Shown piece by piece: positions 55,071 to 63,218 of a stretch of 64,000 bases of DNA. Source of the stretch: Phytohabitans suffuscus (GTDB lineage Bacteria; Actinomycetota; Actinomycetes; Mycobacteriales; Micromonosporaceae). Made by a program: the position numbers and the translations under genes. The stretch is taken from assembly GCF_011764565.1 (NCBI RefSeq), contig NZ_AP022871.1, positions 5,022,320-5,086,319 on the forward strand, given 5' to 3'. The notes beneath the pieces are model-generated. The model ran no database searches, had not been told where the DNA came from, and saw only the letters and a list, made by a program, of their open reading frames with translations. Position 1 is the first letter of the stretch, and every line of letters starts with the position of its first letter.

Positions 55071-56246
55071 ATGGGGTCTCCACGCCTACCCGGCACGCCG
55101 CGGCTCCTGCGCGCGCTCAACGACCGCGCCGCACTCGAGCTCCTGCTCTCGCGCGGGCCCCTCACCCGTGCCCAGCTTGGCGAGCTGACCGGGCTCAGCA
55201 AGGTGACCGCGTCCCAGCTCGTGGAGCGGCTGGAGGAGCGTGGCCTGGTCACCCGCGTCGGGGAGCAGGCCGGTGGCCGGGGCCCCAACGCCCAGCTGTA
55301 CGCCGTCACGCCCGGTAGCGCGTACGTGATCGGCGCGGTGGTCGAGGCCGACCGCGTGGTCGCCTCCTGCGCCGACATCACCGGCAACGTGATCGGCCGC
55401 GCCGAACTGTCCACCAAGGACACCGACGAGCCGGTCAAGGTCGTGCACAGCGCGGTCGTGCAGGCCGCCGACAGCGCCAACGCCGACCTCGGCTCGGTCC
55501 GCCGGGTGGTGCTCGGTACGCCGGGCCTGGTCGACCCGAGCACGGGCGACATCACGTTCGCCTGGAACCTGCCGCGCTGGCACCGTGGCCTGCTCGCCGC
55601 GCTGCGGGAAGACCTGAGCACCACGGTCGTCTTCGGCAACGACGTCAACCTCGCCGCGGTCGCCGAGGCACACGAGGGCGCGGCCAAGGGTGTGGACGAC
55701 TTCGTGCTGATCTGGGCCGGCGGCGGCATGGGGCTCGCGGTCATGCTCGGCGGCCGGCTGCACGAGGGCAGCACCGGCGCCGCCGGCGAGATCGGCTACC
55801 TTCCGGTGCCCGGCGCGCCCATCCCGCGCGACACGTACCGGCGTTCCAAGGGCGCGTTCCAGCAGGTGGCCGGCGCCGACGCGGTGCGCGCGGTGGCCCG
55901 CGAGCACGGCTTCCGCGGCAGCAACGCCGCCGAGGCCGTCAAGGCCGCGATCGCCGCCGGCACCCGTGGCGGCCCGCTCCTCGACGAGCTGGCCCGCCGG
56001 CTCGCGCTCGGTGTGGCCAGCACGTGCGTGGTGCTCGACCCGCCGCTCGTGGTGCTCGCCGGCGAGGTGGGCCAGGCGGGCGGCACCGCCCTGGCCGAGC
56101 GGGTGCAGCACGAGGTCGCCGCGATCACGCTGGTCTCGCCGCGCGTGGTCGCCACCGAGGTCAGCGGCGACCCGGTCCTCATCGGCGCCCTGCGCACCGC
56201 CCTCAACGCCGTCCGTGACGAGGTCTTCGGGTCGACCGTGGGCTGA
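55071..56246 (+). CDS. ROK family transcriptional regulator
   Basis: A 391-residue protein. A winged helix (about 15-65; TRAQLGELTGLSKVTASQLV) precedes a ROK sugar-kinase fold (85-385) with VLGTPGLVDPSTG, FGNDVNLAAVAEAHEGAA and GAAGEIGYLP. The zinc-binding C-x-C-G-x-x-G-C motif of many ROK proteins is missing. ATG 55071 follows GAGGA at 7 bp. Likely controls the divergent GH3 glycosidase in response to an amino sugar. Confidence 0.9.
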   Translation: MGSPRLPGTPRLLRALNDRAALELLLSRGPLTRAQLGELTGLSKVTASQLVERLEERGLVTRVGEQAGGRGPNAQLYAVTPGSAYVIGAVVEADRVVASCADITGNVIGRAELSTKDTDEPVKVVHSAVVQAADSANADLGSVRRVVLGTPGLVDPSTGDITFAWNLPRWHRGLLAALREDLSTTVVFGNDVNLAAVAEAHEGAAKGVDDFVLIWAGGGMGLAVMLGGRLHEGSTGAAGEIGYLPVPGAPIPRDTYRRSKGAFQQVAGADAVRAVAREHGFRGSNAAEAVKAAIAAGTRGGPLLDELARRLALGVASTCVVLDPPLVVLAGEVGQAGGTALAERVQHEVAAITLVSPRVVATEVSGDPVLIGALRTALNAVRDEVFGSTVG

Positions 56247-56270
56247 TTGCCAACTTCAAAAAGAAGATCC

Positions 56271-56329
56271 GGGCTACCGCGACGCCCGTCGTGGTCGCGA
56301 CCGTTGCTCCCGCGGCCTCGCCGTCCGCG
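56271..56329 (+). repeat. 59-bp repeat E, copy 5
   Basis: GGGCTACCGCGACGCCCG through GCGGCCTCGCCGTCCGCG, 24 bp after the ROK stop and in the same sense. Here it stands alone in a 141-bp gap between convergent genes, without the other repeat modules, so E is a unit of its own. Confidence 0.75.
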
Positions 56330-56346
56330 TTTCGCGATCTCACCCC

Positions 56347-56372
56347 GGGGCTGCCGCCGGCGGCGGCACCCC
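56347..56372. terminator. Hairpin between convergent ROK and ABC permease genes
   Basis: GGGG(C)TGCCGCC, a 3-nt loop and GGCGGCA-CCCC form a strong stem with one bulged base, placed to end both convergent transcripts. Confidence 0.65.
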
Positions 56373-56387
56373 GCCCCCGTGGATCCC

Positions 56388-57356
56388 CTACGCCAGGTCG
56401 CGGTGGCGGAAGGTGGCGAACGCGCCGCCGACGATGGCCGCGAGCAGGATCGCGAAGACGGCGCCGGCGTGCACCCAGGTCACCTCGTACTGGCTCTGGC
56501 AGAGCGAGCCGAAGCTGTCGGTGCACGCGAACCGGTCGTAGAAGGAGACCTCGCCCGCCATCCACGCGCCGATGTAGCTGGTCAGCATGTACTGGTCGGG
56601 GCGGCCGAGCTCGACCACCTCGAAGACGATGCGGGCGCCGACCTCCCACACGATCGCGTACGTGGCTATGAGCCCGAGCGCCGCCGCGGTGTGCCGCCCG
56701 AGCGTGGCCGCGCCGAAGCCGATCGCCGCCGCGAAGAGCACCAGGCCCAGGCCGCGCGTCACGCTCAGCACGAGGTCGCGCCAGAACTCGCCGTCGAGGT
56801 CGCCTGGCACGCCGGTCACCTCGGCGATGGCGTAGAACGCGCCGATGTAGAGGACGCTGGCGACCGCCGAGAGCGCCAGCACCGCCGCCAGCACCGTGCC
56901 CAGCTTGGTGCCGAGCACGGTGACGCGCTGCGGGCGCCACAGCAGCAGGTTGGTCATGCCGCCCGAGGTCAGCTCCGCCCCGACGAACGAGGCCGCGACG
57001 AGAAAGGCGAACAGGGCCAGGAACGCGATCATGAAGTAGACCAGGTCGGTGATCTCCTGCGAGAAGACGAAGACGCCGAACAGGTAGTCCTCGATCCGTG
57101 GCTCGCGCTCCACGTACGCGTCGCAGAAGGTAGGGCTCACCTGCCGCCGCTCGCAGTCCTGCCGCAGCTGCTCGATCCGCGCCTCCGCGAAGCGGACCTC
57201 CTGCTCGGCCCGCTCCCACTCGGCCGTGGTGGGCTCGTGCGAGCCGGCCACGGTGGTCGCCGCCGTGACGCCGAACGCCGCGACCAGCAGCATGGTCATC
57301 AGCAGGACGAACCGGCGGGCCGCCAGCCGGGAGAACTCGGCGAGGGCGAGGTTCAC
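56388..57356 (-). CDS. ABC-2 type transporter permease
   Basis: A 322-residue membrane protein: an N-terminal helix (14-36), an extracellular loop with a cysteine pair, then about five helices (FMIAFLALFAFLVAASFVGA, LAAVLALSAVASVLYIGA and others) and a final helix before FRHRDLA. The GTG at 57356 overlaps the ATPase stop (GTGA). Together with the ATPase it forms a DrrAB-like exporter; substrate unknown. Confidence 0.86.
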   Translation of the reverse strand: MNLALAEFSRLAARRFVLLMTMLLVAAFGVTAATTVAGSHEPTTAEWERAEQEVRFAEARIEQLRQDCERRQVSPTFCDAYVEREPRIEDYLFGVFVFSQEITDLVYFMIAFLALFAFLVAASFVGAELTSGGMTNLLLWRPQRVTVLGTKLGTVLAAVLALSAVASVLYIGAFYAIAEVTGVPGDLDGEFWRDLVLSVTRGLGLVLFAAAIGFGAATLGRHTAAALGLIATYAIVWEVGARIVFEVVELGRPDQYMLTSYIGAWMAGEVSFYDRFACTDSFGSLCQSQYEVTWVHAGAVFAILLAAIVGGAFATFRHRDLA

Positions 57357-58336
57357 GGCTGGACTCCCAGGTCGATCGGGCCGGGCTGGACCACGTCGTC
57401 GACCTGCCGGGGCACGCTCGGCCCGGGCGCGGCGGCGGTCAGCTGGAGGAAGACGCTCTCGAGGTCGGGGGTGATCGGGGTCAGCTCGGTGACCCACATG
57501 CCGCGCTGACCGAGCTGCTCGCTGATCCACGCCGAGTCGGCCACGTCGGCGACCACGAGGTGGTCGTCGTTTCTGGTCACCGGGAGGCCGGCGGTGGTGA
57601 GCACGCCGGCGGCGCGGTCGAGGTCGCCGACGCGGACCCGGTATTCACCCTTGTCGAAGCCGGACAGCACCGCGGCGACCGGCCCGGTCGCGACCCGCTG
57701 CCCCCGCGAGATGATCGTCACATGGTCGCAGATCAGCTGGATCTCGGCCAGGATGTGGCTGGAGACGAGCACCGTGATCCCGGCCGCGGAGAGCTCCCGC
57801 ATCAGGTCGCGCATCTCGCGGATGCCGGCCGGGTCGAGGCCGTTGGCCGGCTCGTCGAGAATCAGCAGCTCGGGCTGCTTGAGCAGCGCGGACGCCACGG
57901 CCAGCCGCTGCTTCATGCCCAGCGAGTACGCCTTGACGCGCTCGCCGGCCCGGTCGCGGAGCCCCACCTGGGCGAGCACCGCGTCGACCCGCTCGGCCGG
58001 CACACCACCGGCCCGCGCCAGCAGCTGGAGGGTGCGGCGGCCGGTGAAGTTGCCGAAGAACTGCGGGCTCTCCACGATCGCGCCCACCCGCGGGGCGACC
58101 GCCGGCAGTGCCTCCGGCGCCCGCTGGCCGAGGATCGACATGTGCCCGTCGTCGGCGCGGACAAGACCGAGCAGCGTACGCAACGTGGTGGTCTTGCCCG
58201 AACCGTTGGGCCCGAGGAACCCGTGGACCTGGCCCGCCTCGACCGTCATGTCGAAGCCGTTGAGGGCCACCCGCGCGCCGCCCCGGAACGTGCGGAACGT
58301 CTTGCGCAGCCCTTCGATCTGGATGACGGCCGTCAT
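57353..58336 (-). CDS. ABC transporter ATP-binding protein (DrrA-like)
   Basis: A 327-residue ATPase. Walker A GPNGSGKTTTL, signature YSLGMKQRLAVASALL, Walker B LLILDEPANGL, switch VSSHILAE; a ~95-residue C-terminal domain (about 215-310) as in drug-exporter ATPases. ATG 58336 is chosen over an in-frame upstream ATG because it fits the family. Co-translated with the downstream permease. Confidence 0.92.
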   Translation of the reverse strand: MTAVIQIEGLRKTFRTFRGGARVALNGFDMTVEAGQVHGFLGPNGSGKTTTLRTLLGLVRADDGHMSILGQRAPEALPAVAPRVGAIVESPQFFGNFTGRRTLQLLARAGGVPAERVDAVLAQVGLRDRAGERVKAYSLGMKQRLAVASALLKQPELLILDEPANGLDPAGIREMRDLMRELSAAGITVLVSSHILAEIQLICDHVTIISRGQRVATGPVAAVLSGFDKGEYRVRVGDLDRAAGVLTTAGLPVTRNDDHLVVADVADSAWISEQLGQRGMWVTELTPITPDLESVFLQLTAAAPGPSVPRQVDDVVQPGPIDLGVQP

Positions 58337-58402
58337 GGGCCAGACCATACGGTGCTGGTCACATCCGTGGGGGCGGCCGTTCGGACGTGGTTGGATGGTT
58401 TC

Positions 58403-59197
58403 GTGGTTTCGTCCGAAGATCTCGTGGTTGACCTCGACAGCGTCGGTGTCACGCGCACCGGCTCACACCTGCTGCACGATCTCACCTGGAAGGTCGAGCT
58501 GGACGAGCGCTGGGTCGTCCTCGGGCCGAACGGCGCCGGCAAGACCACGCTGCTCAACATCGCGGCCGCCCGCCTGTACCCCAGCAACGGCACCGCGCGC
58601 GTGCTCGGCGAGCAGCTCGGCCGCACCGACGTCAACGAGCTGCGCACCCGCATCGGCATCGCCAGCGCGGCGCTGGCCGACCGGATACCGGGCGAGGAGC
58701 GGGTCGCCGACGTCGTGATGACCGCGTCGTGGGGCGTGGTCGGCCGGTGGCGCGAGCGGTACGAGGCGATGGACGAGGTGCGCGCGCGGGCGCTGCTGGA
58801 GCAGTTCGGCGTGGCCGGGCTGGCCGACCGGGCGTACGGGACGCTCTCCGAGGGCGAGCGCAAGCGGGTGCAGATCGCCCGCGCGCTCATGACCGACCCG
58901 GAGCTGCTGCTGCTCGACGAGCCGGCGGCCGGTCTCGACCTCGGCGCCCGCGAAGACCTCGTGGGCCGGCTGGCCGAGCTGGCGTACGACCCGGACGCAC
59001 CGGCGCTCGTCCTCGTCACCCACCACGTCGAGGAGATCCCGCCCGGCTTCACCCACGCGATCCTGCTGCGCGGCGGCGCGGTGGTGGCGCAGGGCCTGCT
59101 CGACGACACCCTGACGAGCGAGAACCTGTCGAAGACGTTCGACCTGCCGCTGATACTGGAGCGTTCGGGCTCGCGCTTCGCCGCGCGGGCTGCTTAG
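58403..59197 (+). CDS. ABC transporter ATP-binding protein (ModF/YhaQ-like)
   Basis: A 264-residue ATPase. Walker A GPNGAGKTTLL, signature TLSEGERKRVQIARAL, Walker B LLLLDEPAAGL, switch VLVTHHVEEIP. No permease is adjacent. Such stand-alone subunits with TLSEGE signatures occur widely in actinobacteria and their partners are unknown. GTG 58403 is used and the start is uncertain. It is divergent from the drug-exporter ATPase across 66 bp. Confidence 0.87.
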   Translation: MVSSEDLVVDLDSVGVTRTGSHLLHDLTWKVELDERWVVLGPNGAGKTTLLNIAAARLYPSNGTARVLGEQLGRTDVNELRTRIGIASAALADRIPGEERVADVVMTASWGVVGRWRERYEAMDEVRARALLEQFGVAGLADRAYGTLSEGERKRVQIARALMTDPELLLLDEPAAGLDLGAREDLVGRLAELAYDPDAPALVLVTHHVEEIPPGFTHAILLRGGAVVAQGLLDDTLTSENLSKTFDLPLILERSGSRFAARAA

Positions 59198-59206
59198 CTT
59201 TCCGGT

Positions 59207-60105
59207 ATGCGTGCGCCTCGGGTGGTCGTCGCCGGCAGTGCCAATATGGACCTCGTCGCGACCGCGCCGGTGCTGCCCCGGCCCGGCGAGACCGTGCTGG
59301 GCCGAGACTTCGCGATGGTGCCCGGCGGCAAGGGGCCAACCAGGCGATCGCGGCCGCGCGGGCCGGTGGCTCGTGCGCGTTTCTGGGCGCGATCGGCTCG
59401 GACTCGTTCGGCGTGACGCTCAAGGCCCGCCTCGCCGCGTCCGGAGTGGACAGTGCACATGCGAGGGTGGTGTACGGGGCGTCCGGCGTTGCGCTGGTCG
59501 TCGTCGACGGCGAGGGGGAAAACAGCATCGTCGTCACGCCGGGCGCCAACGCCGCGTTTACGTCGCTGACCGAGGCCGAGCTTGCGACCGTGCGCGGGGC
59601 GGACGTGCTCGTGGCCCAGCTGGAGATCCCGGTCGAGACGGTGACCGAGGCGGCGCTCGCGGCCCGGGCCGCCGGTGTGCGCGTGCTGCTCAACGCCGCG
59701 CCCGCCCGCACCGTCCCCACCGAACTGCTGGACGCGGTCGACCTGCTCGTGGTCAACGAGGGCGAGGCGCGCACCATCAGCGGGCGGGGGCGCGACCACC
59801 CGGAGGCGCTGCTCTCCCTGGTGCCGCGCGCCGTGGTAACCCTCGGCGACCAGGGCGCCTGGTACTGCGACCGCGACGGCACGGTGGTGCGGGTGCCCGC
59901 GTTCAAGGTGGACACGGTCGACTCGACGGCGGCGGGCGACGCGTTCACCGGCGCGCTGGCCGTGGCCTGGGGCGAGGGGCGCGAGCTGGTCGACGCGGTC
60001 CGCTGGGCCTGCGCGGCCGGCGCCGCCTGTGTACGGCGCCTCGGCGCCTCGGTGTCACTGCCCCAGCGCGCCGAGATAGACACGATCTTCGGCACACCGG
60101 CTTGA
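59207..60105 (+). CDS. Ribokinase-like PfkB family sugar kinase, frame broken once
   Basis: About 299 residues when repaired. N-terminal VVVAGSANMDLVATAPVLP and FAMVPGGKGANQAIAA (the GGKGAN motif is where the frame breaks, in the G4 run 59332-59335) match ribokinase. The C-terminal anion-hole segment is DSTAAGDAFTGAL with the catalytic Asp. It phosphorylates ribose or a related sugar with ATP. It begins 9 bp after the ABC ATPase stop. Confidence 0.9.
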
Positions 60106-60127
60106 TCAGCTGAGGCATCCTTGACCC

Positions 60128-60508
60128 ATGCTCCGCCTCATCCTGAACCTGCTGTGGTTGATCTTCGGAAGCGGCATCGTGCTGGCCATCGGATACGGCC
60201 TGGCCGCACTGATCTGCTTCGCCCTGATCGTGACGATCCCGTTCGGCGTCGCCTCGCTGCGGCTGGCGTACTACTCGCTGTGGCCCTTCGGACGGACGCT
60301 GGTCACCAAGCCCGGCGCCGGCCTCGCCTCGGGCATCGCCAACGTCCTGTGGGTCGTCGTCGCCGGCTGGTGGCTGGCCCTGGCGCACATCGTCGCCGGC
60401 ATCGCCCAGTGCGTCACGATCATCGGCATCCCGTTCGGCATCGCGAACTTCAAGCTGGTCCCGGCGGCGTTCTGGCCCCTGGGCCGCGAGGTCGTCGACC
60501 TGGACTGA
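60128..60508 (+). CDS. YccF domain membrane protein
   Basis: A 126-residue inner-membrane protein of two repeated halves, each a hydrophobic segment followed by IPFG (VTIPFGVASLRLAYYSLWPFG; IIGIPFGIANFKLVPAAFWPLG), the YccF hallmark. Function unknown. It is 22 bp downstream of the kinase gene. Confidence 0.92.
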   Translation: MLRLILNLLWLIFGSGIVLAIGYGLAALICFALIVTIPFGVASLRLAYYSLWPFGRTLVTKPGAGLASGIANVLWVVVAGWWLALAHIVAGIAQCVTIIGIPFGIANFKLVPAAFWPLGREVVDLD

Positions 60509-60869
60509 CCGCGACCAGACCTTCCCCGGCATCTGTCCGAGCGGACAGCGCGGTTCCCGTGGCCGGTCGCGGAGATCCTCCGGGGTCAGGGTCCCTGCGC
60601 CAGGCGACACACCCCGTGCCCTGGCCCCGAAGGATCCAAGGAGCTCTCGAGGTCGAGGTCCGAGTCTGACCACAGTGACCTGTGTGTCACAGCGTTTCCT
60701 GCCGATTTGTCCGCACAGGACGACGCCCGAGGGATCGTTCCGCGTGATCGTGGACATCGTGGACGCGAGCCACCCTCACAGAGGCAACCAACGTCTACGT
60801 TCCACTGGCCAATCGGGATAAACGGGACCTTGACCCGGAAGATCTCTAGAGCCTGGGGCCAGTCCGGCG

Positions 60870-60916
60870 GATCGTGGTACGGATCCGCCCCTCTGGGGCA
60901 GTTTCATACCACGATC
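60870..60916 (+). repeat. Core hairpin H2, copy in R5
   Basis: The same as 9553-9600 except that one G is missing from the inner G run. Arms GATCGTGGTA and TACCACGATC are intact. Confidence 0.85.
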
Positions 60917-60970
60917 CGTGACCGCGAGCCGTGCGGGGGCGAATTTGCCCTGGTTTGTTCTCGCGCCAGG

Positions 60971-61019
60971 TGATCGTGGACGTGGACCGCCCTGGAGGGG
61001 CGGCTGAGCTTCACGATCA
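60971..61019. repeat. Nested hairpin with GATCGTG arms
   Basis: TGATCGTG (60971-60978) pairs with CACGATCA (61012-61019), enclosing CCGCCC (60987-60992) and GGGCGG (60998-61003). Same design as 9755-9806. Confidence 0.78.
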
Positions 61020-61221
61020 GGGCGACCTCACCGATCCAATGAGGACAGAGGGTGCTTTCTGGGCGGTCTTGACGCGCGGGCCTGGCAGCGGAGGTCGGGG
61101 ATCTCGGCGAGCGCTGGCGAGCCGCCGGCCGCAGCGGCGCCCGCGGGAGCATGCGGTCCGCGACTGAAACGGGCCGGGGCACATCTGTCTGAGGGTGTTG
61201 GAAACGAGATCGTAACGGGGG

Positions 61222-61250
61222 TTGACGTGAAGACGATCTAGCGGCAGGCT
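61222..61250 (+). promoter_or_regulatory. Promoter of the LacI-sugar operon
   Basis: TTGACG (61222-61227), a 17-bp spacer, then CAGGCT (61245-61250), a weak -10. Initiation would fall at about 61257, inside the upstream operator, consistent with repression. Confidence 0.55.
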
Positions 61251-61254
61251 GCGT

Positions 61255-61266
61255 GGAAACGTTTAC
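61255..61266. promoter_or_regulatory. LacI-family operator O1
   Basis: GGAAACGTTTAC has the AAACGTTT core palindrome typical of LacI/GalR-family sites and sits at the predicted transcription start, 25 bp before the lacI-type start codon. Confidence 0.75.
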
Positions 61267-61290
61267 AGATGAGTTCCGGAGGTACGGCCT

Positions 61291-62322
61291 GTGGGTCGTA
61301 AACGTTTACAGGATGCTGCCGACGGGCGGCCGACGGTGCACACCGTGGCTGCTCGGGCGGGGGTGTCGATCGCCTCGGCCTCGCGGGTGCTCAACGGGAT
61401 CGGCGGCAGCGCGGAGACCGTCCGGCGGGTGCGGGAGGCGGCGGCAGCGGTCGGATACGTGCCCAACGCGATCGCGCGTTCCCTGCAGGCGCAGCGGACC
61501 GGGCTCATCGCGCTCGCGGTCGAAGACATCGGCAACCCGGTGTACGTGGCGATGATGCGGGCGATCGAGGCCGTGGTCGCCGGGTCGGGACACCAGCTGC
61601 TGGTCCACGCCACCGGCGGCAACGTGGCCGGGGAGACCGCGTTACTGCGGCGGCTGGCCCACCGTTACGTCGACGGCATGATCATTTCTCCGATCCGGGT
61701 CACCGACGCGCACGTGGAGGCGCTCACCGCCAGCCCGGTGCCGGTGGTCGTGGTCGGCCAGCTGCCTGAGGAGGTGCCCGTCGACAACGTGCGGGCCGAC
61801 TCGCGCACCGGTATCGCGCTCGCCGTCGACCACCTGGTGGCGGCCGGGCGCACCCGGATCGGGTTCGTCAACGGGCCGCTGGACACGGTGCCCGGCGCGG
61901 CCCGCGACGCCGGCTTCCGCGCGGCGATGGCGCGGCACGGGCTGGCCGTCGACCCGGCGACGGTCGAGGTCGGCGACTTCCAGTACGCGGCCGGGCGGGC
62001 CGCCGCCGAGCGCCTTCTCGACCGGACCGAGCCGGACGCGATCGTCTGCGCCAACGACCTCATCGCGGTCGGGGCCCTGCACGCGCTCCTCGTCGCCGGC
62101 CGCCGGGTTCCCGAGGACGTCGCGCTGGTCGGCATGGACGACACCGAGCTGGCGCAGATGTCGTTCCCGCAGATCTCGTCGGTCTCGCTCGGCTCGGCCG
62201 AGCGCGGGCAGCTCGCCGCCGGCCTGCTCCTGGACCGTATCGCGGACGGCACGCTCGCGCCGAGGCGGGAGCACGTCGCGCCCAGCCTCGCGGTCCGCGC
62301 GTCGAGCGGCGGGGTCCGATGA
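61291..62322 (+). CDS. LacI family transcriptional regulator
   Basis: A 343-residue repressor. The helix-turn-helix is TVAARAGVSIASASRVLNG (about 17-35) with hinge ARSLQAQRTGLIAL, then a periplasmic-binding-protein-like effector domain (60-335) with ANDLIAVGALHALL. GTG 61291 follows GGAGG at 8 bp. It is first in the operon and overlaps the permease start (ATGA). Two operators indicate autoregulation and control of the sugar uptake genes. Confidence 0.93.
   Translation: MGRKRLQDAADGRPTVHTVAARAGVSIASASRVLNGIGGSAETVRRVREAAAAVGYVPNAIARSLQAQRTGLIALAVEDIGNPVYVAMMRAIEAVVAGSGHQLLVHATGGNVAGETALLRRLAHRYVDGMIISPIRVTDAHVEALTASPVPVVVVGQLPEEVPVDNVRADSRTGIALAVDHLVAAGRTRIGFVNGPLDTVPGAARDAGFRAAMARHGLAVDPATVEVGDFQYAAGRAAAERLLDRTEPDAIVCANDLIAVGALHALLVAGRRVPEDVALVGMDDTELAQMSFPQISSVSLGSAERGQLAAGLLLDRIADGTLAPRREHVAPSLAVRASSGGVR
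61298..61309. promoter_or_regulatory. LacI-family operator O2 inside the regulator's own codons
   Basis: GTAAACGTTTAC, a perfect 12-bp palindrome over codons 3-7 of the regulator gene. Its centre is 43 bp (about four helical turns) from that of O1, suited to cooperative binding or roadblock. Confidence 0.75.
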
Positions 62323-63218
62323 CGACGTTCGCCGAGGCGCGCAGGAGGTCCGACCGCACGACGGTCTACCTCCTGCTGCTGCCCGCGCTCCTGCCGGTGC
62401 TCGTGCTCTCGGTGGTGCCGCTGCTGCGCGGCATCTACCTCGGCTTCACCGACGCCCGCGCCGGGCGGGACGTCGACACCAGCTTCACCGGTATCGAGAA
62501 CTACCGCGAGCTGGCCGGCGACGACCTGTTCTGGAGCGCGTTCCGGATCGGGCTGGTGTGGGCGTTCGGCGTGACGATCCTGCAGTTCGTGCTCGCGCTG
62601 GGGCTGGCGCTGCTGCTCGACCAGCCGCTGCGCGGCCGGGGCTTCGCGCGGGTGATGGCGCTGGTGCCGTGGGCGATGCCACCGGTGATCGTCGGCATCA
62701 TGTGGCGGCTGGTCTACCATCCGGACGCCGGGCTGCTCAACGAGGTGCTCTACCGCACCGGCGCGGAAGGGCTGCGGCACAACTGGCTCGGCGACTTCAA
62801 CACCGCGCTGCCCGCCGTGATCCTGGTCGGCGTCTGGGCCGGCATGCCGCAGACCACCATCGTGCTCCTGGCCGGTCTGCAAGGCGTGCCGCGCGAGCTG
62901 CACGAGGCGGCGGCGGTCGACGGGGCGTCGGCGTGGCAGCGCTTCCGCAGCGTCACGATCCCCAACCTGATGCCGGTCATCATCGCCATCACGTCGCTCG
63001 ACTTCATCTGGAACTTCAACTCGTTCGGCCTCGTCTACGTGCTCACCGCCGGCGGGCCGGGTGGCCGCACGATGCTGCCGATGCTCTTCGCGTACGAGGA
63101 GGCGTTCCGCTACGGCAACTACGGCTACGCCGCCGCGCTGGGCAACGTGATGGTGGTCATCATCGTCGCCCTCCTCGCGCTCTACCTGCGCAGAAGACTG
63201 CGGGAGGCGAACGCGTGA
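62319..63218 (+). CDS. Sugar ABC transporter permease (MalF/UgpA type)
   Basis: A 299-residue inner-membrane permease with six helices. The ATPase-coupling EAA loop reads ELHEAAAVDGASAWQRFRSV. It begins by ATGA overlap with the LacI gene and overlaps the next permease by GTGA. CUT1-type uptake of an oligosaccharide or amino sugar. The binding protein and ATPase are not in the visible part. Confidence 0.92.
   Translation: MTTFAEARRRSDRTTVYLLLLPALLPVLVLSVVPLLRGIYLGFTDARAGRDVDTSFTGIENYRELAGDDLFWSAFRIGLVWAFGVTILQFVLALGLALLLDQPLRGRGFARVMALVPWAMPPVIVGIMWRLVYHPDAGLLNEVLYRTGAEGLRHNWLGDFNTALPAVILVGVWAGMPQTTIVLLAGLQGVPRELHEAAAVDGASAWQRFRSVTIPNLMPVIIAITSLDFIWNFNSFGLVYVLTAGGPGGRTMLPMLFAYEEAFRYGNYGYAAALGNVMVVIIVALLALYLRRRLREANA

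Larger units (their letters stand above)
60509..61290. repeat. Non-coding repeat region R5 plus the LacI promoter
   Basis: 0.78 kb. An upstream-module fragment (GTCTGACCACAGTGACC near 60664), a degenerate hairpin (60744-60800), a core hairpin (60870-60916), a nested hairpin (60971-61019) and then the sequence CGATCCAATGAGGACAGAG shared with R3 (near 40080). The last 70 bp hold the LacI promoter and operator. No gene seen. Confidence 0.78.
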
